Assembly: GCF_007997385.1 (NCBI RefSeq)
Contig: NZ_VOSC01000019.1
Span: forward strand, 203,864-267,863
Source: Seonamhaeicola algicola
GTDB taxonomy: Bacteria; Bacteroidota; Bacteroidia; Flavobacteriales; Flavobacteriaceae
DNA: 64,000 bases
Reading direction: 5' to 3'
Shown piece by piece: positions 1 to 7,664 of this stretch (positions are counted from its first letter, which is position 1; every line of letters starts with the position of its first letter). A program made the position numbers and the translations under genes. The notes under the pieces were generated by a model that was given only the letters and a program-made list of their open reading frames with translations, was not told where the DNA came from and searched no databases.

Positions 1-8
1 AACCAATA

Positions 9-84
9 GTTTAAAAGTTTATAACGTTGAAAGGTTTAAAAGATATAACGATAACTTACTTTCTAACTGCTAACAACTAACAAC
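9..84. repeat. Dispersed AT-rich repeat, copy A
   Basis: A degenerate motif beginning GTTTAAAAGTTTATAACG and ending CTAACAACTAACAAC lies upstream of the first gene. Positions 47-68 are identical over 22 bases to 1264-1285 on the far side of that gene, so the gene at 176-1210 is bracketed by direct repeats. No open reading frame is supported here. The function is unknown; such text could be a recombination footprint or a dispersed intergenic element. Confidence 0.7.
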
Positions 85-175
85 AAATTCTCCCCTTAGG
101 GTTTTGTAATTTCATAATTTTATAGAATATTAGCCTTTTTTAACACACCTGTTTCCTTGTAACAATGTATGCCTT

Positions 176-1210
176 ATGAATACAAAGACTTTAGAGTTTG
201 GTTCCTTTTTTCAACAACCTGAAAATGCAGCGTATAAAACCCATGACATCGCATTTAAAAATCAGGCGCTATTTTATAACGGGCGGCATGCTGTTAAATA
301 TTTAATAGATGGTATTATGAGCATGCATACAGTAAACCGTATTTGGATTCCTGAATATTACTGCCAGCATGTAAGCCATTGGTTAAAAACATGTTACAAC
401 ACCATAAAAACATACCCTGTAGACCCTAACAACCAACCGAAAGGCGTTATAAATATCCCTGAGGCAAAAGACCATGACATTGTATTAATTAACAACTTTT
501 GGGGTACAGCCAATTGCAGTATAAACACCTTAGGTAAAACCTTAATTACTATAGAAGATCATTCTCATGGTTGGTTAAGCAACGCTTGCCTAAACAGTGC
601 TGCCGACTATTGTTTTGCGTCTTTAAGGAAATCATTACCCATACCTCTTGGCGGTATGGCATGGTCAAATACACACACTTTACCTAAAATTACCTACAAT
701 ACAGAGGCCGACACATTTAAAACGATATGGGACACCACAGCCAAAGCCATGACCCAAAAAGCCGATTTTTTAAAAGCAAAACACAGTAGCGCTAAAAAAG
801 AGGTGTTTTTAGAGTTAATTAACACAGCTGAACTTGCTATGCATAATCATCACGCTATTGAAGCTTTACCTCCTGAACATGAATCTATAATAGCGCAATG
901 GCTAAATTTTGATCCCCTTTACTACAAAAAACAGCATGAAACCCTTTTAAAAACACTTGTAAAACCTGAAATGCACCCCCAATGGTGTGCCGCTGAAGGC
1001 ACAAATTTTGGATGGATATATCACTTTGAAACGTATGACCACTTAACCCGCTTTAAAAATTATTTGATTGCTAATAAGGTGTACCCCTCTTTACTATGGC
1101 CCGATAATCCTGAAAACTATGGCTATTATTTGAATTTGCATATAGACTTTAGGTATAACGAAGCACATATAGCACACCTAGCCAACATACTGAATAATGC
1201 CGTTTTGTAA
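176..1210 (+). CDS. DegT-like PLP-dependent protein of a surface-glycan locus
   Basis: The 344-aa product looks like a divergent fold-type I PLP enzyme related to the DegT/DnrJ/EryC1 sugar aminotransferases. The recognisable core is IEDHSHGW at residues 126-133 (cofactor-binding Asp128 region) followed by FASLRKSLPIPLGG, in which Lys152 sits where the Schiff-base lysine is expected. The N-terminal third (NGRHAVKYLI, IWIPEYYC) also resembles the opening of DegT enzymes. Members of that family transaminate nucleotide-linked keto-sugars. It stands alone, separated from the next gene by 365 bases of repeats, and is flanked by direct repeats on both sides. The glycan context supports a role in making an amino sugar, but the sequence is distant enough that a different PLP reaction is possible. 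Confidence 0.6.
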   Translation: MNTKTLEFGSFFQQPENAAYKTHDIAFKNQALFYNGRHAVKYLIDGIMSMHTVNRIWIPEYYCQHVSHWLKTCYNTIKTYPVDPNNQPKGVINIPEAKDHDIVLINNFWGTANCSINTLGKTLITIEDHSHGWLSNACLNSAADYCFASLRKSLPIPLGGMAWSNTHTLPKITYNTEADTFKTIWDTTAKAMTQKADFLKAKHSSAKKEVFLELINTAELAMHNHHAIEALPPEHESIIAQWLNFDPLYYKKQHETLLKTLVKPEMHPQWCAAEGTNFGWIYHFETYDHLTRFKNYLIANKVYPSLLWPDNPENYGYYLNLHIDFRYNEAHIAHLANILNNAVL

Positions 1211-1219
1211 TATTTTAAA

Positions 1220-1300
1220 GTTGAAACGTAATAAGGTTATGACGTTAAAAGGTTTAAAGATACAACGATAACTTACTTTCTAACTAAATATAGTTGAAAC
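1220..1300. repeat. Dispersed AT-rich repeat, copy B
   Basis: This starts ten bases after the stop of the DegT-like gene. It repeats the pattern GTTGAAACGTAATAAGGTT...AACGATAACTTACTTTC seen in copy A, with a 22-base identical core at 1264-1285. It is the first of three tandemly arranged degenerate units filling most of the gap 1211-1575. Confidence 0.7.
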
Positions 1301-1396
1301 GTTTAAAAGTTTATAACGTTTAAAAGTACTAACGATAACTAACTCTCTAACAGCTAACAGCCAACAACTAACAACTATCAACTATCAACTATCAAC
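1301..1396. repeat. Dispersed AT-rich repeat, copy C with CTATCAA microsatellite
   Basis: The unit opens with GTTTAAAAGTTTATAACG, identical to copy A over its first 18 bases, continues with ACGATAACTAACTCTCTAAC, and ends in a short tandem array of the heptamer CTATCAA (three units at 1375-1395) preceded by CTAACAA-type units. The simple-sequence tail suggests slippage or repeated recombination. No coding potential is seen. Confidence 0.7.
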
Positions 1397-1409
1397 AGTC
1401 TTCAAACAA

Positions 1410-1469
1410 GGTTTAAAAGTTTAAAAGTTAAAGGCGTAACCATAATTAACTTTCTAACTGCTAACAACC
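1410..1469. repeat. Dispersed AT-rich repeat, copy D
   Basis: A shorter unit, GGTTTAAAAGTTTAAAAG followed by AACTTTCTAACTGCTAACAAC; the last part matches copy A at 57-76. The remaining 1470-1575 holds the upstream region of the sugar transferase gene and no further gene. Confidence 0.6.
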
Positions 1470-1575
1470 ACCACACACGGAATATCGAGTTTTAAAGACA
1501 TTTAAGCTAAATTTAAACGTGCTTTCGCTTTTAGTATTATTTTTGTAGTAAAATAACCCCAAGTAAAACACCTGT

Positions 1576-2172
1576 ATGTATTCGTATATCAAACCAATCA
1601 TTGATTTTTTAATTGCTTTTACAGCCTTAGTGCTATTATCCCCAATTTTTATAACGGTGGCTATCATATTGGCTATATCAAATAATGGCAGTATTTTCTT
1701 TTTTCAAGAGCGCCCTGGAAAACATGAACGCATATTCAAAATTATTAAATTTAAAACCATGCGCGATTTAAAGGCTAATGAAGATTCTAATGGCCTTAAT
1801 AGAGTGACTAAAACAGGTAATTTTTTAAGAACCTACTCGTTAGATGAAATTCCGCAATTAATTAATGTATTAAAAGGCGACATGAGTATTGTAGGGCCTA
1901 GACCTTTAATGGTATCTTACATTACACGCTATAACGATTTTCAAAAACAACGTCATCATGTAAAACCCGGTATTACAGGATGGGCACAAGTAAAAGGACG
2001 CAATGCCATTTCTTGGGAAAAAAAATTTGAATATGATGTGTATTATGTACATAACCAATCATTTGCTTTAGATGTAAAAATTATGTTATTAACCTTTTTA
2101 AGGCTAATTAAACCGCAAGGCGTTAATAGTAATGCCAATGTTAATATGCCTGAATTTACAGGAACCAAATGA
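1576..2172 (+). CDS. PglC-like sugar transferase (phosphoglycosyl transferase)
   Basis: The 198-aa protein is a small monotopic phosphoglycosyl transferase that moves a sugar-1-phosphate from a UDP-sugar to undecaprenyl phosphate at the inner face of the membrane, the first membrane step of glycan assembly. One hydrophobic re-entrant segment lies at about residues 6-35. The family signatures follow: FQERPG, KFKTM, the catalytic Asp-Glu pair in YSLDEIPQLINVLKGDMSIVGPRP, and PGITGWAQV. Its length is that of the short PglC form rather than the long WbaP/WcaJ form. The stop overlaps the start of the next gene by 4 bases (ATGA), so they are co-translated. The neighbouring PglD-like domain suggests the substrate is an acetamido sugar, but the exact sugar is not readable. 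Confidence 0.93.
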   Translation: MYSYIKPIIDFLIAFTALVLLSPIFITVAIILAISNNGSIFFFQERPGKHERIFKIIKFKTMRDLKANEDSNGLNRVTKTGNFLRTYSLDEIPQLINVLKGDMSIVGPRPLMVSYITRYNDFQKQRHHVKPGITGWAQVKGRNAISWEKKFEYDVYYVHNQSFALDVKIMLLTFLRLIKPQGVNSNANVNMPEFTGTK

Positions 2173-3944
2173 AAAAAAACATCCTCATTATAGGCGCTTC
2201 AGGCCATGCTAAAGTAATTATTGACATTATAGAACGCACCGCTATGTATCATATTGTGGGGTTGGTTGATAGTTATAAAAGCACTTCAGAAACCTTATTT
2301 AATTACAAAATATTAGGTACGGAGCACGCCATACCTAATCTTATAGAAACCCACAACTTATACGGTGGTATTATTGCTATTGGTGATAATTATACCCGCA
2401 TGAAATTGGCTAAAACTATAAACGACCAGCATACTAATTTTAAGTTTATTAATGCCATTCATCCGCAAGCTATTATAGGTAAAAATGTACAAATAGATGC
2501 GGGCTCTTGTGTCATGGCAGGTGCTATTATTAATGCCGATGCCAAAATAGGCACACATTGTATTATAAACACCAAAAGTTCTGTTGGGCATGATTGTAAC
2601 ATAAAATGCTATAACAGTATTGCCCCTGGGGCTACCTTAGGCGGTAATGTGCATATTGGCAAATGCTCATCTATATCTATTAATGCCACGGTTATTGAAA
2701 ATGTACATATTGGCAAACATACCGTTATAGGGGCTGCGGCCTTGGTTAACAAAAACATTGGAAGCAATAAAGTGGCCTATGGTATACCTGCAAAAGTGGT
2801 TAAAGAACGCAAAAAAGAAGACAGGTATTTAGGGCTAGTAACTACTAAAAACACTAATACCTTAGAGTTTCATACCATTACAAACGCGGCAGATATTGAA
2901 ACCTACAACAACACTTTACAAGCCATTGACAACGACCAAGTATTTTACACCTTAGCCTATTGCAACACCCTACCTGATAAAAACATTAGCTATTTTGTAC
3001 TTAAGGACAACGATACACCCGTAATTTTAATGCCTATACATAGGAATGCTATAAAACGTAACATACCCGATGATACTACCGTGTATTATGACGTTACAGC
3101 ACCATATGGCTATAGCGGCCCTATGTATCACACAGCTAATAAAGATAAACTACCGGCATTTTGGGATGCGGTAGATGCTTGGTACAAAACCAACAATGTA
3201 GTTACAGAGTTTATGCGTTTTAACCTTAATGGTAATTACAAGTGTTATTCTGGGCAAGCCATACCTTCATTAAACAATGTAAAAGGTAATTTATCTATAG
3301 GCTTTGAAAGTATTTGGGATAATTTTAAACAAAAAGTACGTAACAACTACCGCAAAGCCCAACAAAGCGGCTTACAGGTACAATTTTACTATAAAAATAT
3401 AACGGACGACCATATTAGTAGCTTTTATGCAATTTATATTAGCACCATGGTGCGAAATAATGCAACGGATAACTATTTTTACCCAAAAAGCTATTTTGAA
3501 AATTTAATACAGCAAAACAAAAACCATATAGTATTGGTTATTGTATACCACGAAAACACACCTATTTCGGTAGAGCTTTGTATTATAAACAATAAAGCAC
3601 TTTACTCCTATTTAGGTGGTACTTTGGCCGACTATTTTGCCCACCGCCCTAATGATTTCTTAAAAATTGAAACCATTAAATGGGCTATAAAACACGATAT
3701 TTACTATTACATTTTAGGTGGTGGTAGAAAAGATGGCGATGGCTTATATAATTATAAAAAGGCCTTTTTTCCTAAAGATGAGGATGTCACCTTTTACACA
3801 GGAAGAAAAATTATAAACAAAACCATATACAAGCGCTTGTTAAGCACTATGGGTGTAAATACTGCAGATGCAGCAACCTTTATAACAGATACCAACACCT
3901 ATTTTCCTTATTACAACCAACAACATGTTACCCCAACACACTAA
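2169..3944 (+). CDS. Fusion: PglD/NeuD acetyltransferase + FemAB-like acyltransferase
   Basis: The 591-aa protein carries two enzymes. Residues 1-215 are a PglD/NeuD-type sugar N- or O-acetyltransferase: a nucleotide-sugar binding N-terminus (IIGASGHAKV) and a left-handed beta-helix of hexapeptide repeats with the catalytic His141 in SVGHDCNIKCYNSIAPGA, ending GIPAKVV. Residues from about 230 to 591 are a FemAB/GNAT-like acyltransferase, the family that attaches amino acids to peptidoglycan or acts in exopolysaccharide loci; FWDNFKQKVRNNYRKAQ-type and GGGRKDGDGLYNYKKAFF segments match the core of the protein encoded next. It follows the PglC-like transferase with a 4-base overlap and overlaps the next gene by 20 bases. 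No frameshift or linker scar is visible, so the fusion looks genuine. Confidence 0.85.
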   Translation: MKKNILIIGASGHAKVIIDIIERTAMYHIVGLVDSYKSTSETLFNYKILGTEHAIPNLIETHNLYGGIIAIGDNYTRMKLAKTINDQHTNFKFINAIHPQAIIGKNVQIDAGSCVMAGAIINADAKIGTHCIINTKSSVGHDCNIKCYNSIAPGATLGGNVHIGKCSSISINATVIENVHIGKHTVIGAAALVNKNIGSNKVAYGIPAKVVKERKKEDRYLGLVTTKNTNTLEFHTITNAADIETYNNTLQAIDNDQVFYTLAYCNTLPDKNISYFVLKDNDTPVILMPIHRNAIKRNIPDDTTVYYDVTAPYGYSGPMYHTANKDKLPAFWDAVDAWYKTNNVVTEFMRFNLNGNYKCYSGQAIPSLNNVKGNLSIGFESIWDNFKQKVRNNYRKAQQSGLQVQFYYKNITDDHISSFYAIYISTMVRNNATDNYFYPKSYFENLIQQNKNHIVLVIVYHENTPISVELCIINNKALYSYLGGTLADYFAHRPNDFLKIETIKWAIKHDIYYYILGGGRKDGDGLYNYKKAFFPKDEDVTFYTGRKIINKTIYKRLLSTMGVNTADAATFITDTNTYFPYYNQQHVTPTH

Positions 3945-4974
3945 ATTAGATATCATTACTGAAAAAAATGCGTGGGATAGGATACTAAAAAACATACAAA
4001 CATATGATGTGTACCACACCTACAATTACCACCATGCCACCAAACATGAAGCGCATCAAGCGGTATTACTAGTATATACCACAAATACCAGTACCATAGC
4101 CCTCCCCTTGTTACTGAGGCCCATTGAAGGTACCCCGTATTTTGATGCAACTTCAGTATATGGCTATGTAGGTCCGTTAGCAAGTGGTAATTTACAACCT
4201 GATACCTTAAAAGACTTTAAACAATTACTCCAAGCGTTTTTTGAAAAAAAACATATTGTATCGGTTTTTTCGCGTTTACACCCATTTGTAGCACAAACAG
4301 CTATGTTAGATGGTATGGGTACCACAACACACATTGGCAATGTAGTAAACATTGATATTACCTTACCCGTAGATACGCAACGCACCTTATTTTCAAAAAC
4401 CACCAAGCGGTATTTAAATAAGTGTTATAAACAATTTCATGTAAAAACAGGAAAAACAGCCGCAGATATTGCTGCCTTTATGGCACTATACTATGAAAAC
4501 ATGGACAGGGTGCAAGCTACAAAAGCCTACTATTTTTCAGAGGCCTATTTTCAAAAATTACTAGAGAGTACTGATTTTGATACCCAGTTACTAATGGCTA
4601 TTGATAATACTACCAATACTGTAGCGGCAGCTGCTTTAATGATACAAACCAACACCATAGTACAATACCACCTCTCGGGCACTAATGCAGCATATTTACA
4701 CCTATCGCCTATTAGATTATTAATAGACACCATGCGCATTAAAGCTACAGAAGCCCAATGTACCCATTTTAATTTAGGCGGTGGTTTAGGTGGCAGTAGT
4801 GATGATGCGTTGTTTAACTTTAAAGCCTCGTTTTCTAAAGATTTTAAAGCCTTTAAGGTATGGAAATACATTGTAAATACAGAGGTTTACAATGCGTTAG
4901 TTACTCAAAACAATATACAAGAGACTAATGATGATACTTACTTTCCGTTATACCGTAAGCATGAAGCCGATTAA
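3925..4974 (+). CDS. FemAB-like GNAT acyltransferase
   Basis: The 349-aa protein belongs to the FemAB/GNAT-fold acyltransferase group. Recognisable parts are DVYHTYNYHHA near the N-terminus, SKTTKRYLNKCYKQFHVKTG mid-protein and HFNLGGGLGGSSDDALFNFKASFSKDF near residues 275-300, which parallels GGGRKDGDGLYNYKKAFF in the C-terminal half of the preceding fusion; the two are paralogues. FemAB proteins usually transfer aminoacyl groups, and FemAB relatives also occur in exosortase-linked polysaccharide loci. The start overlaps the previous gene by 20 bases. The stop overlaps that of the convergent gene by 3 bases with no room for a terminator, so the two transcripts must run into each other. Substrate unknown. 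Confidence 0.75.
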   Translation: MLPQHTKLDIITEKNAWDRILKNIQTYDVYHTYNYHHATKHEAHQAVLLVYTTNTSTIALPLLLRPIEGTPYFDATSVYGYVGPLASGNLQPDTLKDFKQLLQAFFEKKHIVSVFSRLHPFVAQTAMLDGMGTTTHIGNVVNIDITLPVDTQRTLFSKTTKRYLNKCYKQFHVKTGKTAADIAAFMALYYENMDRVQATKAYYFSEAYFQKLLESTDFDTQLLMAIDNTTNTVAAAALMIQTNTIVQYHLSGTNAAYLHLSPIRLLIDTMRIKATEAQCTHFNLGGGLGGSSDDALFNFKASFSKDFKAFKVWKYIVNTEVYNALVTQNNIQETNDDTYFPLYRKHEAD

Positions 4975-5951
4975 GGTGTTTTTACAATACCATGCGTTTT
5001 TAAATAATCAGCAATAGCTTTGGCTACAAGTGTTCTGCCATGATCATTCCAATGCATATCATACACTAAATTGGTTTTGGTTTTAGACTGCGCCAATAGT
5101 TGAGAATAATCTATATACTTATAATTATGGGTATGTAAGTAGTTTAAAAACACATCGGGTGTTTTAGATGCATCTAACAATAATATATTTTTAGCTTTAT
5201 TATAATTATAGGTAGTGGTTAAGGCTATAAAATTATCAAGACGTTTTTGATAGATAGCCAAACTATCTACAGATGAAACCGCTTTTTGAGGCGCTTGTTT
5301 ATCTGATTTAAAACGCCCCTTAACCGTATTAATTAACTTACCTGGTAGCGCTTTAATAGGATTTAAAGCCCCTATGTTTTTAGCATAGTTAAGCAGTTTA
5401 AACTGACGCAAGCGACGGTAAAATGGTGTTTCAAAACGCATACGATCTGTTAATACGGAGTAGGTATCACGCTCTAAATCATCTTTAAATGTTAGATTTA
5501 ATATCACACAATCTATAGCTTCAAAGGTGTCTTTATATGCATCTACTAAATGCACCTCATCAGCAAAATCGTAACCAGCATACCCATATTCATACACGGG
5601 AATGTTGTTAAAGTGCGCTTCTATTTTTTTTCCTATGGAATTATAATACGGCTGATGAAAACCTTCTATAAAAGAATCGCCCACCAAGGCTATCTCAAAG
5701 TGTGTTTTGGAAGGCTTATAGTCTCTGGAAGAATTAAAGCCTGCACTATTAATATGAAATTCTGAAAAATTTTGGCGTCTATTCCCTGTTACAGAATACC
5801 CTGTTTGATGTGGTTGCCATTTTTCTACCTCCTGAGCATCTACAATACGCACAGGATAATCTTTTGTTAAATGAAAAGCGCGTACCAACAACTCTAAACT
5901 TAAAAGCATCAGTAAACCGTAAATGCATAAACGTACTATTAATTTTTTCAT
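4971..5951 (-). CDS. Membrane-anchored SGNH-like hydrolase/acetyltransferase
   Basis: The 326-aa product has an N-terminal membrane anchor (residues 3-22) and then an SGNH/GDSL-type fold: block I is ALVGDSFIEGF (nucleophile Ser about residue 92) and the C-terminal YDMHWNDHGRTLVAKAIADYL carries the Asp-x-x-His dyad as in AlgJ/AlgX-type acetyltransferases. Such proteins act outside the membrane, taking acetyl groups delivered by an MBOAT protein and placing them on a polysaccharide. It is the last gene of an operon with the carbamoyltransferase (4-base ATGA overlap) and an MBOAT protein, which fits that pairing. Deacetylase activity is the main alternative. Confidence 0.8.
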   Translation of the reverse strand: MKKLIVRLCIYGLLMLLSLELLVRAFHLTKDYPVRIVDAQEVEKWQPHQTGYSVTGNRRQNFSEFHINSAGFNSSRDYKPSKTHFEIALVGDSFIEGFHQPYYNSIGKKIEAHFNNIPVYEYGYAGYDFADEVHLVDAYKDTFEAIDCVILNLTFKDDLERDTYSVLTDRMRFETPFYRRLRQFKLLNYAKNIGALNPIKALPGKLINTVKGRFKSDKQAPQKAVSSVDSLAIYQKRLDNFIALTTTYNYNKAKNILLLDASKTPDVFLNYLHTHNYKYIDYSQLLAQSKTKTNLVYDMHWNDHGRTLVAKAIADYLKTHGIVKTP

Positions 5952-7648
5952 GCGGTTTGTTGTTTTGAAATAATAAAATCACCAATAACAAGACTGTCAA
6001 GACCCGTTGAAAAAAAGCACCTAACAGCATCTTGCGGAGACTCTACAACAGGCTCACCCTGAATATTAAAACTTGTATTTAAAACTACGGGAACCCCCGT
6101 TTTATCGCCCAATTTTTTAATAAGATTATAGTATTTGGGGTGTAATTCTTTTTTAACGGTTTGCAACCTTGCACTACCATCAACGTGTGTTACAGCAGGT
6201 ATAACCGCTTGTTTTTCTTTTAAAACATGACATACTTTTAGCATAAAAGGTGCTTCAACAGTTAAATCAAAAAAATCATTTTTAGCCTCTACAATGGCAG
6301 AGGGCGCAAAAGGCCTGTAGGCTTCTCTAAATTTTACTTCAGCATTTATTTTATCTTTCATATCAGGAAATGCTGGGTTTGCCAATATACTTCTACTCCC
6401 TAAAGCTCTTGGACCTATTTCCATAGTGCCTTGAAACCAGCCTATAATTTGTCCTTGTTCTAATAAGGTAGCCGCAGCTTCACAAACATCATCATGCTTT
6501 GTATAATGTAGTTTAGCTCCTTTAAGCACCTGTTCAATAGCTTCATTACTGTAGGTAGTAGCCACATAAGGATTATTGTGTACAAAAGTTCTAGGTTGCT
6601 TTAAAATACCATTATATAAATAATAAGCCGCCCCAATAGCTGTTCCGTTATCACCAGCAGCGGGCATGACATAAACATCTTTAAATTTACTATCTCTAAC
6701 AATACGTCCGTTCATAACACTATTTAAAGACACACCGCCAGAAATTACTAAATAGTTGGCTTTGGTTTTTTCATATAAAATATCACAAATTTCAAGGACC
6801 TTATCTTCTAAAACCCGCTGAAAAGCGGCCGCTACATCCATATGATGTTTTTGAAAAGGTTCTCCATGCTTTCGTGGTGTTCCAAAAACTTCGAAAAACT
6901 TAGGCGAACAACGTTTCCAACTAAAATGCTGATAATTAAAATAGCTTAAATCGAACGTTAATTGGCCGTTTTTAGAAACGGTTATAATGTTTTCAACCTC
7001 AGCTTTAAACACATCAGGATCACCCATAGGTGCTAACCCCATGGTTTTACCTTCATCATAACTAGTTCTAAAACCACAAAACTGGGTAACAGCCTCATAA
7101 AAAGACCCTAAGGAATGTGGAAAAAAACTTTCACTAATACACGAAATATGCGCGTCTTTTCCGTAGCCTAACCAAGTAGTAGCCCATTCACCAGAGCCAT
7201 CAACACCCAATAGTGCTGCCTCCTTGTAGGGGGATACAAAAAATGATCCTGGAGCATGACTGTAATGGTGCGGTATAAAATGTACTTTAGGCCCCTGCTT
7301 TTTGGTATCCCAATGGTATTTAAACCAGTTCCAAAAACTTTTTTGCTTATTGTAAGCATGCACAAACTCATGGTTAATAAAGGTTTTTAAACCCTTTACG
7401 TTTTTTAAACAGTGTACAATTTTTTTTCCAAGATTATGTGTTGGCTTTATGGAAACGGCTATATGGTTTATATCATTGTAAGTTAGGCCTGCTATTTTAA
7501 GACATCTATCTATAGCTTTATGCGGAAACACACGGGTGTGCTTATCTCTATTAAGGCGTTCTTCTTCAATGGCTGCTATAAGCTTACCATTAACCACAAT
7601 ACAAGCGGTTGAGTCATGAAAATAATAGTTTAAACCTAGTATAACCAT
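5948..7648 (-). CDS. Carbamoyltransferase, NodU/CmcH family
   Basis: The 566-aa enzyme matches the NodU/CmcH/TobZ family, which uses carbamoyl phosphate and ATP to carbamoylate hydroxyl groups of sugars or natural products. The N-terminal YrdC/Kae1-like part starts ILGLNYYFHDSTACIVVNGKL and includes EEERLNRDKHTR and HHYSHA; SGGVSLNSVMNG and GPRALGSRSILANP belong to the adenylation and carbamoyl-transfer lobes, and LNTSFNIQGEPVVESP closes the protein as in NodU. Length is typical. It lies 16 bases after an MBOAT gene and overlaps an SGNH gene, so the likely substrate is the glycan, or lipid-linked glycan, made by this locus. Confidence 0.93.
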   Translation of the reverse strand: MVILGLNYYFHDSTACIVVNGKLIAAIEEERLNRDKHTRVFPHKAIDRCLKIAGLTYNDINHIAVSIKPTHNLGKKIVHCLKNVKGLKTFINHEFVHAYNKQKSFWNWFKYHWDTKKQGPKVHFIPHHYSHAPGSFFVSPYKEAALLGVDGSGEWATTWLGYGKDAHISCISESFFPHSLGSFYEAVTQFCGFRTSYDEGKTMGLAPMGDPDVFKAEVENIITVSKNGQLTFDLSYFNYQHFSWKRCSPKFFEVFGTPRKHGEPFQKHHMDVAAAFQRVLEDKVLEICDILYEKTKANYLVISGGVSLNSVMNGRIVRDSKFKDVYVMPAAGDNGTAIGAAYYLYNGILKQPRTFVHNNPYVATTYSNEAIEQVLKGAKLHYTKHDDVCEAAATLLEQGQIIGWFQGTMEIGPRALGSRSILANPAFPDMKDKINAEVKFREAYRPFAPSAIVEAKNDFFDLTVEAPFMLKVCHVLKEKQAVIPAVTHVDGSARLQTVKKELHPKYYNLIKKLGDKTGVPVVLNTSFNIQGEPVVESPQDAVRCFFSTGLDSLVIGDFIISKQQTA

Positions 7649-7664
7649 AATACTTATCTTTTAA

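Noticed and set aside
1364-1396. Short tandem repeats looking like a small CRISPR array
   Set aside because: Units are 7-base CTATCAA repeats without unique spacers and no cas genes are near; this is a microsatellite inside a degenerate repeat.
4164-4871. Open frames on the minus strand opposite the FemAB-like gene
   Set aside because: They lie fully inside a well-supported gene, have Cys/Val-rich composition unlike flavobacterial proteins and no upstream signals.
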